64,000 nt of DNA. Source: Thermodesulfovibrio aggregans. GTDB taxonomy: Bacteria; Nitrospirota; Thermodesulfovibrionia; Thermodesulfovibrionales; Thermodesulfovibrionaceae. Made by a program: the position numbers and the translations under genes. Under the pieces are notes generated by a model. That model was not told the DNA's origin and searched no databases. It saw nothing but the letters and a program-made list of their open reading frames with translations. Below, in pieces: positions 53,985-64,000 of this stretch. The stretch spans positions 1 through 64,000 of the forward strand of contig NZ_BCNO01000002.1 in the NCBI RefSeq assembly GCF_001514535.1, written 5' to 3'. Position 1 is the first letter of the stretch, and each line of letters opens with the position of its first letter.

Positions 53985-54861
53985 CTCTTGGGTGGTGTTT
54001 AAGATACTCTTTGCGAAGCCTGTCCATTGAAACTTTGGTATAAATCTGTGTGGTAGAGATGTCACTGTGTCCAAGCATTTTCTGTAATGACCTTAAATCT
54101 GCACCGCCTTCAAGAAGATGTGTTGCAAAGCTATGCCTAATCATATGAGGTGTTACATTCACTCCAGCAATCTTTCCCATCGCTTTTAGATTTTGCCAGA
54201 ATCTCTGCCTTGTCATTGCCTGCCCACGATTGTTGAGGAAAACATAATCTGAGGCATTTCTTTTGAGAAGCTTTGGTCTTAGTTCTACAAGATACTTTTT
54301 AAGCTTTTCCATTGAACGATGAGCTATGGGAACAACTCTTTCTTTGTCTCCCTTACCTCTGACTCTTATAAATCCTGCTTCAAAATTTATATCGCTCAAC
54401 TTTAAATTGACAAGTTCACTAACCCTTAATCCCGAAGCATACATTAACTCGAGCATAGTAATATCTCTTAAATAGTACTTGCTTTCAAGCATTACTGAAA
54501 GAAGCTTTTTTACCTCATCAAGTTCAAGAGCCTTTGGAAGTCTCAGCCACAGCTTTGGAGATTTGAGTCCTTCTGTTGGGTCATGTTTTATTAAATCTTC
54601 AATAATCAAGAATCGGAAAAACTGCTTTAAAGAAGATATATTTCTTGCAATGGAGGAAGAATTGAAACCTTTTTCTTTTAATTCTAAAAGATAGTGTAAT
54701 ATGTCGTCCTTTTTACATTCGAGAATCAATATATTTTGCTCCTCAATCCATCTTAAAAAGCCTTTCAAATCACTTTCATAAGATTTTACTGTATTTATAG
54801 ACAGGGCTTTTTCAGTAAGGCAGTAGTTAAGAAACCTTTTGAGAAGTTCTCTTTGTTCCAT
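53977..54861 (-). CDS. xerD: Tyrosine recombinase XerD-like
   Basis: The roughly 294-aa protein has the Xer N-terminal SAM-like domain (NTVKSYESDLKGFLRWI) and catalytic ASGLRVSELVNL (Arg), TPHMIRHSFATHLLEGGADL (His, Arg), LGHSDISTTQIYTKV (His, Tyr). Length and C-terminal end fit XerC/XerD, which resolve chromosome dimers at dif. Start at 54861 (MEQRELLKRF) is preferred over 54879 by family alignment, though no ribosome-binding site is clear. It overlaps the exonuclease gene upstream by 35 bp and mscS by 8 bp convergently. Confidence 0.88.
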   Translation of the reverse strand: MEQRELLKRFLNYCLTEKALSINTVKSYESDLKGFLRWIEEQNILILECKKDDILHYLLELKEKGFNSSSIARNISSLKQFFRFLIIEDLIKHDPTEGLKSPKLWLRLPKALELDEVKKLLSVMLESKYYLRDITMLELMYASGLRVSELVNLKLSDINFEAGFIRVRGKGDKERVVPIAHRSMEKLKKYLVELRPKLLKRNASDYVFLNNRGQAMTRQRFWQNLKAMGKIAGVNVTPHMIRHSFATHLLEGGADLRSLQKMLGHSDISTTQIYTKVSMDRLRKEYLKHHPRAK

Positions 54862-55633
54862 TATCCATAAACTCTTCAATGCCTACCTGTGAACGCAACA
54901 TCTCATAAAAAATCTTTCCAAGTTGAAATAAATTCTCTGTGTCTGCCCGATTATAAGAAATTAATTTTTCAAGACTCTCAATGCTTCCATTTAAATAAGC
55001 CTTCCATAGTTTTACAGCATCATATCCGTTAAGTCCTTTAAGTTCATCATCTCTCTCAATTAAAAATAAGGTTTCAAGCTTTTTAAGTCCACCCTGAATT
55101 CCAAGTCTTTTCCCTGCAAAAAAAAGATCGAAATGGGGGAGGTGTTCTATCCTCAAATTGGGGAATTCTTTTTTAAGAAAGGGGATATCAAAAATGCATC
55201 CATAGAAGGTAATTAAATACTTATGTTCATCAAGAATTTGCTGAAGCGATTCTTCAGTGAGATTTTCTCCTTTAACTAAAGCTTTGTATCCTTTTATTGA
55301 GTACAATCCTACAACTGTTATATATCCACCTTTTTCTGGAGTTAATCCATTGGTTTCTATATCAAGGCATAAAGCGTCATTTAAAAATTCCTCAAATAGT
55401 CTCCAGTGCTCTCTTTTTTTCAGTTTTTCAGCAAAGAAGTAGCAATTTTTAGAGGCTAATGCATCACAGGCTCTATATAGAAATTCGTCGTAAACCCTTT
55501 TTTTATCGTAATCTATATCAAGAACCTCTTTACTTTGGAAAAAATCCTCCCATGTAAGAATCCCCTCTCCCCACAGTCTCTTTTCTCTTTTTTCACCTAT
55601 TCCATCAAGAAGTATAAATGTGTTTCTAATCAT
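54827..55633 (-). CDS. RNase H-like DEDD exonuclease domain protein
   Basis: The 268-aa protein has CLDIETNGL (Asp, Glu), FYGCIFDIPFL (Asp) and ISYNRADTENLFQLG (Tyr, Asp), the DEDDy pattern of YprB/RNase_H_2 proteins. The N-terminal 75 residues (TFILLDGIGEKREKRLWGEGILTWEDFF) resemble a helix-hairpin-helix-like lead. It is likely a 3'-5' exonuclease for DNA or RNA; substrate unknown. It lies upstream of xerD in the same operon. Confidence 0.75.
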   Translation of the reverse strand: MIRNTFILLDGIGEKREKRLWGEGILTWEDFFQSKEVLDIDYDKKRVYDEFLYRACDALASKNCYFFAEKLKKREHWRLFEEFLNDALCLDIETNGLTPEKGGYITVVGLYSIKGYKALVKGENLTEESLQQILDEHKYLITFYGCIFDIPFLKKEFPNLRIEHLPHFDLFFAGKRLGIQGGLKKLETLFLIERDDELKGLNGYDAVKLWKAYLNGSIESLEKLISYNRADTENLFQLGKIFYEMLRSQVGIEEFMDNGTKRTSQKVS

Positions 55634-55752
55634 GTTTTTATTATATTAATCTTACAGAAATTTAAACAAGTTCTTGAGATAAAAAAACTTGAATATTGAT
55701 TAGAAATTTGAAATAATAATTTATCCAATGGGTAAAGTAAGGAGGTGGAGAA

Positions 55753-56598
55753 GTGTATAAAGTAAGAAAACTTATTTTAAAACTTTTTTCTCCTGTCACA
55801 ATCATGTTTATACCCCATGGAAGAACAAAGGTTTATGGTGTAAAACTTCCTTTTTTATCAATTTTTCTACTTATTTCTTTAACATTTGCTTTTAATGTTT
55901 ATGTTTTATCAAAAGCTGTTAACACAATTGAATATTATCGAATGAAGCAAGAGTTTTCATATATAATGACCAAGTTTAATGAACTTAAATCTACAATTGT
56001 TACTTTAAAACATGCTGAAGCAGAGCTTAGCAGAATTTTTTCTTTGAAATCAAAAAAGGAAATTCTTGAATCTTTAACTTTTAATCCATCAGGTGACATT
56101 AATATAGAAGAACTAAAAAAAATTAGTGAAAAAGCCATAGAATCAGTAAGCGAAATAAAAAGTTTTCTATCACAACAACATGACATATATAGATCAACAC
56201 CTCTTGGCTGGCCTGTTAATGGAGAAATAACATCTTATTTTGGGAAAAGAGAGCATCCAAAATACGGATATGAAGAACTCCACACAGGCATTGATATTTC
56301 AGTACCCTCTGGTACAGAAATCAAAGCAACAGCAGATGGAATAGTGGTTTTTTCAGGATATCAGGCTCGTAATGGAAATGTGGTAATGATAAAACATGGT
56401 TACGGTTTTACCACTGTTTATGCCCATAATAAACAAAATCTCGTAACAGTAGGGCAAAGAGTAAAAAGGGGAGAGATAATAGCTATTTCAGGAAATACTG
56501 GTTCAACTACAGGACCTCATCTGCATTATGAAGTATGGAAAAATAACTCGCCTGTTAATCCCTTATCCTATCTTAAGGAGGACCCTAATGTTTTTTAA
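55753..56598 (+). CDS. M23 family metallopeptidase (LytM-like) membrane protein
   Basis: The 281-aa protein has a membrane anchor (residues 30-52), a periplasmic coiled coil (60-150) and a LytM domain: HTGIDISVPSGT with His and Asp, then TGPHLHYEVW with the HxH pair. It should cut or bind peptidoglycan cross-bridges. Start is GTG, supported by AGGAGGTGG. It overlaps the bactofilin gene by 11 bp, a pairing known from other bacteria where both shape the wall. Confidence 0.9.
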   Translation: MYKVRKLILKLFSPVTIMFIPHGRTKVYGVKLPFLSIFLLISLTFAFNVYVLSKAVNTIEYYRMKQEFSYIMTKFNELKSTIVTLKHAEAELSRIFSLKSKKEILESLTFNPSGDINIEELKKISEKAIESVSEIKSFLSQQHDIYRSTPLGWPVNGEITSYFGKREHPKYGYEELHTGIDISVPSGTEIKATADGIVVFSGYQARNGNVVMIKHGYGFTTVYAHNKQNLVTVGQRVKRGEIIAISGNTGSTTGPHLHYEVWKNNSPVNPLSYLKEDPNVF

Positions 56599-56944
56599 AA
56601 AACAACAAAAGATGGAAACAGTAATCGGAGCAGAAACTTTTATAAATGGAGAGATCACATCAAATAGTGGTTTAAGAATTGACGGGACAGTAGAGGGTAC
56701 AATAAGAGCAGATTGGATTTCAGTGGGAGATTCAGGAAAAATTACAGGGAAGATCACATGTAGAGGAATAGTGATAGGTGGAAATGTAAATGGAATTATA
56801 AATGCTTCAGAGATAATTACAATAACTCACAAGGGCAGTGTAACAGGCGAAATCTATACTCTCAAACTCTCAATTGAAGAGGGAGGGAAATTTGAGGGAA
56901 AATCATGTATTCAACTTTCAACAAATTCACAGGAAGGAAAATAA
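56588..56944 (+). CDS. Bactofilin
   Basis: The 118-aa protein has the bactofilin beta-helix: ETVIGAETFINGEITSNSG, then LRIDGTVEGTIRAD, GKITGKITCRGIVIGGNVNG and KGSVTGEIYT. Bactofilins polymerise without nucleotide and position wall enzymes. Start at 56588 has AAGGAGG seven bases upstream. It overlaps the M23 gene, fitting a joint role in wall shaping. Confidence 0.9.
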   Translation: MFFKKQQKMETVIGAETFINGEITSNSGLRIDGTVEGTIRADWISVGDSGKITGKITCRGIVIGGNVNGIINASEIITITHKGSVTGEIYTLKLSIEEGGKFEGKSCIQLSTNSQEGK

Positions 56945-56971
56945 TTTATAATAATTATGAATTACAGATTA

Positions 56972-58876
56972 TTACTTTTGCCTTTTTAAAAAAAGAATGC
57001 CCAAAGGAGGCAATGTTAAATTTAAAGAATATGCTCTTCCATGCATAGGTATATCATCTGCATAAACTCCACCCATGTTTCCACAGTTGCTTCCGCCATA
57101 GAGCTCTGAATCACTGTTAAAAATCTCTTTCCAGAAACCTCTCACAGGAACACCTACACGGTAATTAAGTCTTGGCACCGGAGTAAAATTACATACTATT
57201 AAAATTGTATCATCAGGATTTTTAGTTTTTCTTAAAAAACTTATAATGCTCTGGTCTGCGTCACTGAAATCAATCCATTCAAAACCTGATGGGTCAAAGT
57301 CAAGTTCATAAAGGGCTGGCTCATTTTTGTAAAGATTGTTTAAATCTTTCACCAACCTTTGAATACCCTGATGATGAGGATAGTTTAGAAGATGCCAGTG
57401 CAAGCTCTCTTCGTGATACCACTCATTCCATTGAGCAAACTCTCCTCCCATAAAGAGAAGTTTTTTACCAGGATGGGCATACATGTATCCATAAAGAAGC
57501 CTTAGATTAGCAAATTTCTGCCAGTAATCACCGGGCATTTTGTTTATCAAAGCCCCTTTTCCATAAACAACTTCATCATGGGAAAGAGGCAAAACATAAT
57601 TCTCACTGAAAGCATACCAGATGCTGAAAGTAAGTTGATTGTGATGATATTTTCTGTAAATTGGATCTCTTGAAAAATAAAATAGGGTGTCATGCATCCA
57701 GCCCATATTCCACTTCATGCCAAATCCCAATCCACCAAGATAAGTAGGCCGGGTAACAAGGGGCCATGCAGTAGATTCCTCAGCAATGGTTTGTGTATCA
57801 GGAAATTTTTCGTAAACTGTTTCATTAAGCCTTCTTATGAATTCTATTGCCTCCAGGTTTTCCTTGCCTCCATATTTATTGGGAATCCACTCTCCGGGCT
57901 GTCTTCCATAATCAAGATAAAGCATTGAAGCAACCGCATCCACTCTTAATCCATCGACATGATACTTTTCAAGCCAGAATACTGCTGAACTTATAAGAAA
58001 GTTTCTGATCTCATTTCTCCCATGATTGAAAATATAACTGTGCCAATGAGGATGATATCCTTTTTTTGGATCCTGATGCTCATAAAGATATGTTCCATCA
58101 AAGAAGCTGAGTCCATGTCCATCATCAGGAAAATGAGAGGGTACCCAGTCAAGAATTACACCAATGCCATTTTGATGAAGCCTGTCAATCAAATACATAA
58201 AATCCTGAGGTGTTCCGTATCTGCTTGTAGGTGCAAAATATCCTGTTACCTGATATCCCCAGGAACCATAAAAAGGATGCTCCATAACTGGAAGGAATTC
58301 CACATGAGTGAATCCCATCTCTTTTACATATTCAGGCAACCAATAAGCAAGTTCTCTGTATGAAAGAGGTCTGTTTCCTTCTTCAGGAACTCTCCTCCAC
58401 GAGCCAAGATGAACTTCATATATTGATATGGGTGAATAAAGAGAGTTGCTTTTAGCTCTGTTTTTCATCCACTCTTCATCATTCCACTGATACTCAAGAT
58501 CCCAGACTATTGATGCTGTCTTAGGTGGTGTCTCCCAAAGGAAAGCATAGGGATCACCTTTTTCTAAATGATAACCATATTTTGAAATTATGTAGTATTT
58601 GTACTTTGTTCCTTTCTCAACACCTGGGATAAAACCTTCCCATATGCCAGAGCCATCCCATCTTATCCCAAGAGGATGTGAGAGTTTCCATCTATTAAAA
58701 TCACCTATAACATAAACCTGCTCTGCATTTGGTGCCCATACGGCAAAGTAAGTTCCCCTCTGACCATCAACTTCTATGATATGAGCACCAAGCTTATCAT
58801 AGGCATTGAAATGATTCCCCTCTTTAAAAAGATAAATATCAAAATCAGTAAAAAGACTTACATCATGCCTAACCAT
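56972..58876 (-). CDS. glgB: 1,4-alpha-glucan branching enzyme
   Basis: The 634-aa enzyme (GH13) has a CBM48 domain ([21 protein letters not shown]), the catalytic motifs [29 protein letters not shown] (nucleophile Asp), [10 protein letters not shown] (acid Glu) and [12 protein letters not shown]. It introduces alpha-1,6 branches into glycogen. It overlaps the antiporter stop by 8 bp and converges on the bactofilin gene. No other glg gene is in the window. Confidence 0.93.
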   Translation of the reverse strand: MVRHDVSLFTDFDIYLFKEGNHFNAYDKLGAHIIEVDGQRGTYFAVWAPNAEQVYVIGDFNRWKLSHPLGIRWDGSGIWEGFIPGVEKGTKYKYYIISKYGYHLEKGDPYAFLWETPPKTASIVWDLEYQWNDEEWMKNRAKSNSLYSPISIYEVHLGSWRRVPEEGNRPLSYRELAYWLPEYVKEMGFTHVEFLPVMEHPFYGSWGYQVTGYFAPTSRYGTPQDFMYLIDRLHQNGIGVILDWVPSHFPDDGHGLSFFDGTYLYEHQDPKKGYHPHWHSYIFNHGRNEIRNFLISSAVFWLEKYHVDGLRVDAVASMLYLDYGRQPGEWIPNKYGGKENLEAIEFIRRLNETVYEKFPDTQTIAEESTAWPLVTRPTYLGGLGFGMKWNMGWMHDTLFYFSRDPIYRKYHHNQLTFSIWYAFSENYVLPLSHDEVVYGKGALINKMPGDYWQKFANLRLLYGYMYAHPGKKLLFMGGEFAQWNEWYHEESLHWHLLNYPHHQGIQRLVKDLNNLYKNEPALYELDFDPSGFEWIDFSDADQSIISFLRKTKNPDDTILIVCNFTPVPRLNYRVGVPVRGFWKEIFNSDSELYGGSNCGNMGGVYADDIPMHGRAYSLNLTLPPLGILFLKRQK

Positions 58877-60077
58877 AGCTGTCTCCTCCTTTCTCTTTTA
58901 AAAGAGTTTTCAACACAATAGGAGAAAGCAGAGTAGTAAGGGCAACCACAAATATAATAACTGCATAAAGAGTGCTATCATAAACTCCGCTTATTCTACC
59001 AAATTCGGCAAAAATGAGACCCACTTCACCTCTTGGAAGCATAGAAAATCCCACGCTTAATTTTTCCTTCTTTGTTCCTTTGATAAATAAACCAGCCAAT
59101 AATTTCGTTGTAAGAGCAACCAGGAACAAAACAGCACTTAAAAGCCAGAAATTCAAGGAAGAGAAATCTATTGCTTTCAGATTAAGCTGTAGTCCCACAT
59201 AAACAAAAAATATGGGAGTAAAAAGCCATATTAATGGATTCAAGGATTCTTCAATTTTATGAATAATCTGTCTGTCTGCCTGAAAGGCTGCTGCAAAAGG
59301 AATTGTAAACCTTCTTGAAAAAGCTATCCCAGCTGTGAAAGCACCGAGTATTTCAGGAGACCCTATCTCATGGGCAGCAAAGGCAAACAGCAGAATTATG
59401 GCAACAACAACAGGAGGAACAAAATCAAGGGTATTTAGCCGTCTTGAAAGAGTACTTATAAAATAAGCAAAAAATTTACCTATTATAGGAGCAAACAAAA
59501 AGAAAGTTCCAATATAGAGTATTAGAAGCAATGTAGCATTAACATTGATTTCCTGAGTTTTTGAAAACTCAAAAAGCGCAGCAAGAACGACAACACCAAA
59601 TATATCATCAAGCACTGCTGCACCAAGCACAATTTGAGCGAATCGCTCTCTCATTTTTCCAAGATCTTCAAGCACTCTTACAGTAATACCAATGCTTGTG
59701 GCAGTAAGAGTTCCCCCTATGAAAAGAGAGGTTATTACCGGGAAATTAAAAACATAGTAGGAGACAAGAAATCCAGCAACCATAGGAGCTAATGCACCTG
59801 TTATTGCAACGGCTGCAGCAGAAAAACCGACTTCTTTTAGTTGTTTTAAATCAGCTTCAAGTCCAATATGGAAAAGAAGAAGTATTATCCCTAGTTCTGC
59901 AAGAAGTCTCATTACATCGTTGAGAGGTATTATTCCAAGGACACTTTGTCCGAGCAATACTCCTACGAATATCTCCCCAAGAACAGATGGAATTCCAAAT
60001 TTTGCAAAGATGTCGCCTGTAAGTCTTGCAAAAAAGAGCAAAATAGCAAGATAGAGAAAAATAAGATGCAAATCCAT
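58869..60077 (-). CDS. Monovalent cation:proton antiporter (CPA2 family)
   Basis: The 402-aa protein has 11-13 hydrophobic segments and the CPA2 features: [57 protein letters not shown] (the Asp-Asp proton/cation site) and [12 protein letters not shown]. There is no C-terminal TrkA-N (KTN) domain, so it resembles NapA-type Na+/H+ or K+/H+ exchangers. Confidence 0.87.
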   Translation of the reverse strand: MDLHLIFLYLAILLFFARLTGDIFAKFGIPSVLGEIFVGVLLGQSVLGIIPLNDVMRLLAELGIILLLFHIGLEADLKQLKEVGFSAAAVAITGALAPMVAGFLVSYYVFNFPVITSLFIGGTLTATSIGITVRVLEDLGKMRERFAQIVLGAAVLDDIFGVVVLAALFEFSKTQEINVNATLLLILYIGTFFLFAPIIGKFFAYFISTLSRRLNTLDFVPPVVVAIILLFAFAAHEIGSPEILGAFTAGIAFSRRFTIPFAAAFQADRQIIHKIEESLNPLIWLFTPIFFVYVGLQLNLKAIDFSSLNFWLLSAVLFLVALTTKLLAGLFIKGTKKEKLSVGFSMLPRGEVGLIFAEFGRISGVYDSTLYAVIIFVVALTTLLSPIVLKTLLKEKGGDSYG

Positions 60078-60093
60078 ATGAAATTATAACATT

Positions 60094-60375
60094 TTAAGCA
60101 AATGCACCTAAAATTGAAAGAAGAAGCATCATTCTTGCAGAGAGTCTTAGAGAGTCTGTCGGAACTCTGATTGAAACAGCACAGTCTGCTTCTTTTCCTT
60201 TCTCAATAATAAAAGAGGAATCGATATATATTTAAATCTGAAAACAGAATACTGTATTTTCAAGTCTGGTATATTCCTTTGTTTTGCCCGTTCTTCTCAT
60301 TCTTGTGATAACAATGGCTTCGGGAGAAAAAATAAGAGGTTCAATCTTATCAAAAATTTCTCGCCACTTTATCAT
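60094..60375 (-). pseudogene. Small gene with an in-frame stop, coupled to the LysE gene
   Basis: The frame MIKWREIFDKIEPLIFS, then TRMRRTGKTKEYTRLEN, meets TAA at codon 48 and reopens in the same frame as IYIDSSFIIEKGKEADCAV, ending after 93 sense and stop codons in all. It begins in a 4-bp ATGA overlap with the LysE-family gene. The 47-aa first part could still be made. I do not recognise the family. Confidence 0.5.
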
Positions 60376-61025
60376 AAGTATAGTTTAAAAAAATATTTTA
60401 CCCTCTCAATCCCTTTCCAGATGAAGTAAAAGGAAAAGCCTATAAGGATTAAGGCACAGAAAAAGACTATTTTTCTGTAAAGGCTGTCATTGAGAATTTT
60501 CTTGCCTTTATGCACTCCCAATGAAACACCTGAATACCAGGCTAAATCTCCAAGAATATGTCCTGTGAAAAATGCCACAATTCCTAATATGCCAATTTCC
60601 ATTGATTGAACCAGATATCCAAGTCCTATTGTTGCCCACCAGAAAGACCAGTAAGGGTTTGCCAGACTTAACAAAATTCCTGATAAAAAAAGAGAGCCCT
60701 TTGCCTGCCTGTTAAATTCATTTTGCAGGCTAAGTTTTGGCAGTGAACGAAACATTGAAAGCCCCATAAAAAATAAAAATATACCACCAACCAGTGCAAC
60801 AGCAATAAAAGTTTCATTCATCTGTAAAAAACTTCCAAGACCAGAAACAATCAAAAGTAAAAGAGAAAGCTCAAGAACTCCATGACCTGCTACCAAAACA
60901 GGTCCTGTAATCCAGCCTCTACGAGGTGTTTCTGATACTGTTACTGCAAAAAGAGGTCCTGGCATCATTGCACCTGATAGAGCTATGATAAAGGATGAAA
61001 TTCCAATAAAAAGGACTTTAAACAT
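60372..61025 (-). CDS. LysE family transporter
   Basis: The 217-aa membrane protein has six or so helices and the LysE/RhtB motif SGAMMPGPLFAVTVSETPRRGW near its N-terminus, then LSLANPYWSFWWATIG. The family exports amino acids and small polar molecules. Its stop overlaps a decayed small gene by 4 bp, and its start overlaps the comM stop by one base. Confidence 0.85.
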   Translation of the reverse strand: MFKVLFIGISSFIIALSGAMMPGPLFAVTVSETPRRGWITGPVLVAGHGVLELSLLLLIVSGLGSFLQMNETFIAVALVGGIFLFFMGLSMFRSLPKLSLQNEFNRQAKGSLFLSGILLSLANPYWSFWWATIGLGYLVQSMEIGILGIVAFFTGHILGDLAWYSGVSLGVHKGKKILNDSLYRKIVFFCALILIGFSFYFIWKGIERVKYFFKLYL

Positions 61026-62548
61026 TAAAAACTTAACCTTTCAAGACTGCGATACTGAATTGCCTCTGCTATATGGGAGGCTTTGATGTTTTCAGAGCCT
61101 TCAAGGTCAGCTATTGTCCTTGCAACTTTAATTATCTTTGAGTGCGCCCTTGCAGACAAGCCCAATTTTTCCATAGCAGACTGTAGCAGGCTGTGGCAGT
61201 CCTCATCAATTTTGCAGAATTTTTTTAAATGCTTCGTTTTCATGTGAGCATTGCAGTATATTCCTTCGTCCTTAAATCTTTTTAACTGAATCTGTCTTGC
61301 TCTTATCACTCTCTCACGAACAATTTTTGAGCTTTCTGATGGTGTATCATCTTTGAGTTCCTGATAGTTAACTCTTGGAACTTCAATATGTATGTCAATC
61401 CTGTCAAGAAGAGGACCTGATACCCTTGAACGATAACGAATTATCATCTGGGGTGTACAGGTGCAGGGTTTAAGACTGTCTCCAGAATGTCCGCAAGGAC
61501 ATGGGTTCATTGCTGCAACCAGCAAAAATCTTGAAGGAAATTGAACTGTAGCATAACTGCGAGCAACTGTTACAAAGCCGTCTTCAAGAGGTTGTCTAAG
61601 CACCTCTAAAACATTTCTTTTAAACTCAGGTAGTTCATCAAGAAAAAGCACTCCATTATGAGCAAGTGATACTTCACCGGGTTTAGGAATCTGTCCACCA
61701 CCTATCAAACTTACATCACTGGATGAGTGATGGGGGCTACGAAATGGGCGACTGGTAATAAGTCCTTTCCCATCAGGAAGCAGTCCTGCCACACTGTATA
61801 TCTTTGTTGTCTCTATTGCCTCATCAACTGTCATGGGGGGAAGTATCCCTGGAAGCCTACGGGCAAGCATACTTTTACCACTTCCCGGTGGTCCAATGAA
61901 TAAAATATTGTGTCCACCTGCTGCAGATATCTCAAGTGCTCTTTTTGCCTGAAACTGTCCTTTTACATCTGCAAGGTCTTCATAGATGCTGGATTCAGAA
62001 CAATCAATCTCCGAAGTAAATGGCTTAATATTCTTCTGTCCTCTAAGAAACTCTACCACCTCTGATAAATCTTCCACAGCATAAACTTCCACACCTTTTA
62101 CAACAGCTGCTTCAGAAGCATTTTTCATGGGAACAATTAATTTTTTTACTCCCAGTTCATTAAGCTTTGAAGCAATACAGAGTGTCCCTTTTACAGGTCT
62201 AAGTCTGCCTTCAAGTGCGAGTTCTCCAACAATTAAAAAATCCTTGAGAACATCTTTGGGAATATGCCCTTCTGCAGCCAAGATTCCTACAGCAATGGGA
62301 AGGTCAAAGGAAGAGCCCTCTTTTTTTAGGTCTGCTGGAGCAAGATTTACTGTAATCTGCTTGATGGGAAAGGGAAATCCTGTGTTTTTAAAAGCAGCTT
62401 TTATTCTATCCCGAGACTCTTTAACTGCTGTGTCTGGAAGTCCCACAATATTAAAATGAGGCAGCCCTCTTTGAGCTATGTCAACCTCTACATCAACAGC
62501 ATAGGGCTCTATGCCTATTAAATGAGCACTTTGAACCCTGGCGAGCAT
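61025..62548 (-). CDS. comM: YifB/ComM-family Mg-chelatase-like AAA ATPase
   Basis: About 507 aa, with an N-terminal Lon-like fold domain ([20 protein letters not shown] and [17 protein letters not shown]), Walker [10 protein letters not shown], Walker [12 protein letters not shown], and [12 protein letters not shown] (Cys cluster). ComM is a hexameric branch-migration helicase in natural transformation of other bacteria. The start is at 62548 ([12 protein letters not shown]) because GAGGAG precedes it. The start lies 56 bp inside the radical SAM gene. Confidence 0.9.
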   Translation of the reverse strand: MLARVQSAHLIGIEPYAVDVEVDIAQRGLPHFNIVGLPDTAVKESRDRIKAAFKNTGFPFPIKQITVNLAPADLKKEGSSFDLPIAVGILAAEGHIPKDVLKDFLIVGELALEGRLRPVKGTLCIASKLNELGVKKLIVPMKNASEAAVVKGVEVYAVEDLSEVVEFLRGQKNIKPFTSEIDCSESSIYEDLADVKGQFQAKRALEISAAGGHNILFIGPPGSGKSMLARRLPGILPPMTVDEAIETTKIYSVAGLLPDGKGLITSRPFRSPHHSSSDVSLIGGGQIPKPGEVSLAHNGVLFLDELPEFKRNVLEVLRQPLEDGFVTVARSYATVQFPSRFLLVAAMNPCPCGHSGDSLKPCTCTPQMIIRYRSRVSGPLLDRIDIHIEVPRVNYQELKDDTPSESSKIVRERVIRARQIQLKRFKDEGIYCNAHMKTKHLKKFCKIDEDCHSLLQSAMEKLGLSARAHSKIIKVARTIADLEGSENIKASHIAEAIQYRSLERLSF

Positions 62549-63431
62549 TTCTCTCCTCAAGCCTTTTATTTATGTCATTCAAAATCTGCTGTTTTGAGCG
62601 GTTCCATTTAGGGGCAATTAAAATCTCATCAGGTGAGGTTGCAAAAAGTCTCTGAATTACAATATCTGGACTGAGTCTCTCAAGAAAATCTACCACAAAA
62701 TCAAGATACTCTTCATACTCAAAAACCTTAAAAGGCTCTCTCTCATATATACGGGCAAGAACAGTATCTTTTACAACCTGAAGTTGATGAATCTTCAGAA
62801 ACTTTATGGGATGGCGATTTATCTCATCTGCCATTGCAAGGGATTCTTCACGAGTTTCAGTTGGAAGTCCAACTATGATGTGTGCTCCAACTAAAATGCC
62901 CCTTTCATGTGTATCATAAACAGCCTTAAGAAAAGTGGAATAGTCATGCCCTCTTTTAATAAACTTAAGAGATTTGTCATATATTGATTGTAACCCATAC
63001 TCAATAATTATTAAATGAGTTTTTGATAAATCTCGTAAAAGTTCAAGTTTTTCCTCATCAACACAATCAGGCCTTGTTCCTATAGCAAGACCGATAACCT
63101 CTGGGAAAGAAAGAGCCTCTCTGTAAAGCTTTTCAAGTTTTTCTACTGGCGCATAAGTATTCGTATAGGGCTGAAAATAAACAAGAAAAGCCTCTGCTTT
63201 ATATCTTTTTTTAACATGCTCTATTCCTCTTGAAATCTGCTCTGTTAAAGAGATTTCTGGGACACAGCTTGGAGGTCTGAATGATGCATTGTTGCAGTAA
63301 ATACATCCACCATAACCAAGAGTGCCGTCTCTATTCGGGCATGTGAACCCGGCGTCCACATTTACTTTATAGACTTTTTTCCCAAAAATTTCTTTAAGAT
63401 ATTCTCCAAAAGAATAATAACGCTTTATCAT
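62493..63431 (-). CDS. TIGR01212-type radical SAM protein (YhcC family)
   Basis: The 312-aa protein has [18 protein letters not shown], the cysteine set of this radical SAM family, [25 protein letters not shown] and [17 protein letters not shown]. YhcC homologues are conserved with unknown reaction, perhaps linked to sulfur or tRNA chemistry. The C-terminal tail overlaps the comM start. The last residues (RHRALCC) are probably non-homologous run-on. Confidence 0.88.
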   Translation of the reverse strand: MIKRYYSFGEYLKEIFGKKVYKVNVDAGFTCPNRDGTLGYGGCIYCNNASFRPPSCVPEISLTEQISRGIEHVKKRYKAEAFLVYFQPYTNTYAPVEKLEKLYREALSFPEVIGLAIGTRPDCVDEEKLELLRDLSKTHLIIIEYGLQSIYDKSLKFIKRGHDYSTFLKAVYDTHERGILVGAHIIVGLPTETREESLAMADEINRHPIKFLKIHQLQVVKDTVLARIYEREPFKVFEYEEYLDFVVDFLERLSPDIVIQRLFATSPDEILIAPKWNRSKQQILNDINKRLEERNARQGSKCSFNRHRALCC

Positions 63432-63521
63432 AGTTTTTTCTAATACATTTAAGTGCTTTTAGTCAAATACTTCTACAAAGAGCTTGAAACAAATTTATGG
63501 TTCTTGCTATTATTAAAAATA

Positions 63522-63603
63522 GCCGAAGTGGTGGAACTGGTAGACACGCACGTTTGAGGGGCGTGTGGGGAAACCCGTGCGGGTTCGAGTCCCGCCTTCG
63601 GCA
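63522..63603 (+). tRNA. tRNA-Leu (anticodon GAG)
   Basis: Acceptor GCCGAAG pairs with CTTCGGC. The anticodon stem is CACGT/GCGTG with loop TTGAGGG, giving GAG. A long variable arm (TGGGGAAACCCG) marks a class II tRNA. T arm GCGGG-TTCGAGT-CCCGC is perfect. CCA is not encoded. The gene stands alone between the radical SAM gene and the ACR3 relic. Confidence 0.95.
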
Positions 63604-63605
63604 TT

Positions 63606-63920
63606 CTGTACTACCAAATTCGGACAAAGTTCTGGCAAAATCAAGTTCGTAACAAGAGCAAACTTAAAAGGTACTTCAATCAGTGGACCGATTACAGTAG
63701 CAAGAGCAACAGGAGGATTGAAAGCATCTGAACAATTGAATTAAAAGCAACAAGTATTATTGCAAGTGGACCATTTCCTCCTGCAAGATAGGTAAAAACA
63801 ATTACCATTGCAATACATGGTGCAAATCTATTTTCCAATTGCAATTCCAATAATCATGCTAACAATAACGAAAAAAGGTAGAAGTTTAAAATTATGCAGT
63901 TTTTCAAGAAATTTTCTCAT
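63606..63920 (-). pseudogene. ACR3-type arsenite permease, heavily deleted
   Basis: A good start (GGAGGAG before ATG 63920) leads to MRKFLEKLHNFKLLPFF and VIVSMIIGIAIGK, then a stop. Other frames give PCIAMVIVFTYLAGG then NGPLAIILVAFNSIVQ, and [19 protein letters not shown] then PELCPNLV, all from ACR3/arsB-type carriers. Most membrane helices are missing and frames are broken, so this is a relic. Confidence 0.7.
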
Positions 63921-63931
63921 AAACTCCTCCA

Positions 63932-64000
63932 TTACTTAAAATTCAAAACTTTAACTTTTCTTTCGCCTGAAATCAGTTCAGATGCTGCAAGCAGACAGGC
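63932..64000 (-). CDS. C-terminal end of a gene cut by the window edge
   Basis: The last 22 codons, ACLLAASELISGERKVKVLN plus FK, end in TAA 9 bp before the ribosome-binding region of the ACR3 relic. The family cannot be told. By position it may be another member of an arsenic-resistance operon. Confidence 0.4.
   Translation of the reverse strand, partial: ACLLAASELISGERKVKVLNFK

Noticed and set aside
53977-54861. A second mobile-element integrase
   Set aside because: Length, motifs and setting fit the housekeeping XerC/XerD group, and no attachment repeats are near.

Overview
The window is AT-rich bacterial DNA with strong Shine-Dalgarno sites and a Gram-negative envelope gene set (outer-membrane polysaccharide export protein, KpsC/S, GT9 glycosyltransferase). 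Gene content (2-oxoacid:ferredoxin-type oxidoreductase subunit, RACo-like ASKHA protein, APS kinase, SapC, bactofilin) and base composition suit an anaerobic thermophile such as Thermodesulfovibrio (Nitrospirota). That assignment is inference from style; no rRNA is present to confirm it.

Layout. (1) Positions 1-4560 look like eroded chromosome: a cut transposase, a PLD-family ORF that runs into the insertion sequence, a frameshifted DUF4143 ATPase, an FmdE scrap, a secreted protein of unknown function and an MscL-family channel. (2) A displaced tRNA 3' half at 4565-4608 matches the tRNA-Val(CAC) gene at 43649-43720. A tyrosine integrase sits just inside the right copy, and a 20-bp repeat lies about 72 bp inside each end. 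I read 4609-43672 as a roughly 39-kb tRNA-integrated genomic island. (3) The left two-thirds of the island is a surface polysaccharide locus: kpsC-kpsS on the plus strand, and on the minus strand kpsM-T-E-D, a giant glycosyltransferase, a sulfotransferase, a beta-helix protein, FkbM and GSCFA genes, then (after a nested insertion-sequence scar at 15.1-17.5 kb) rmlC-B-D-A, two glycosyltransferases and cysC. CysC makes PAPS and the sulfotransferase uses it, so a sulfated, dTDP-rhamnose-containing capsule is the natural inference. (4) The right third of the island, 29.5-43.6 kb, is a plasmid-like module: DNA methyltransferase, SF1 helicase, HUH rolling-circle initiator, HicAB with a broken toxin, an iteron array followed by a RepA-like initiator, a single-chain topoisomerase VI/VIII-like protein, a DUF234-type ATPase, an excisionase-like HTH protein, a possible 16-aa ORF and the integrase. 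Its intergenic gaps carry six unusual GC-rich palindromes and a recurrent T-rich motif in front of genes.

(5) From 43.65 kb on the DNA is ordinary chromosome: tRNA-Val, copA, rlmB, cysS, the RACo-like gene, a GT9 enzyme, sapC, an orphan ferredoxin-oxidoreductase alpha subunit, mscS, xerD, a DEDD exonuclease, an M23 peptidase with bactofilin, glgB, a CPA2 antiporter, a LysE transporter, comM, a radical SAM gene and tRNA-Leu(GAG). It ends in a decayed ACR3 arsenite permease. Two neighbouring genes here share an in-frame palindromic repeat insertion. Many genes overlap by 4 bp (ATGA), indicating tightly coupled operons.
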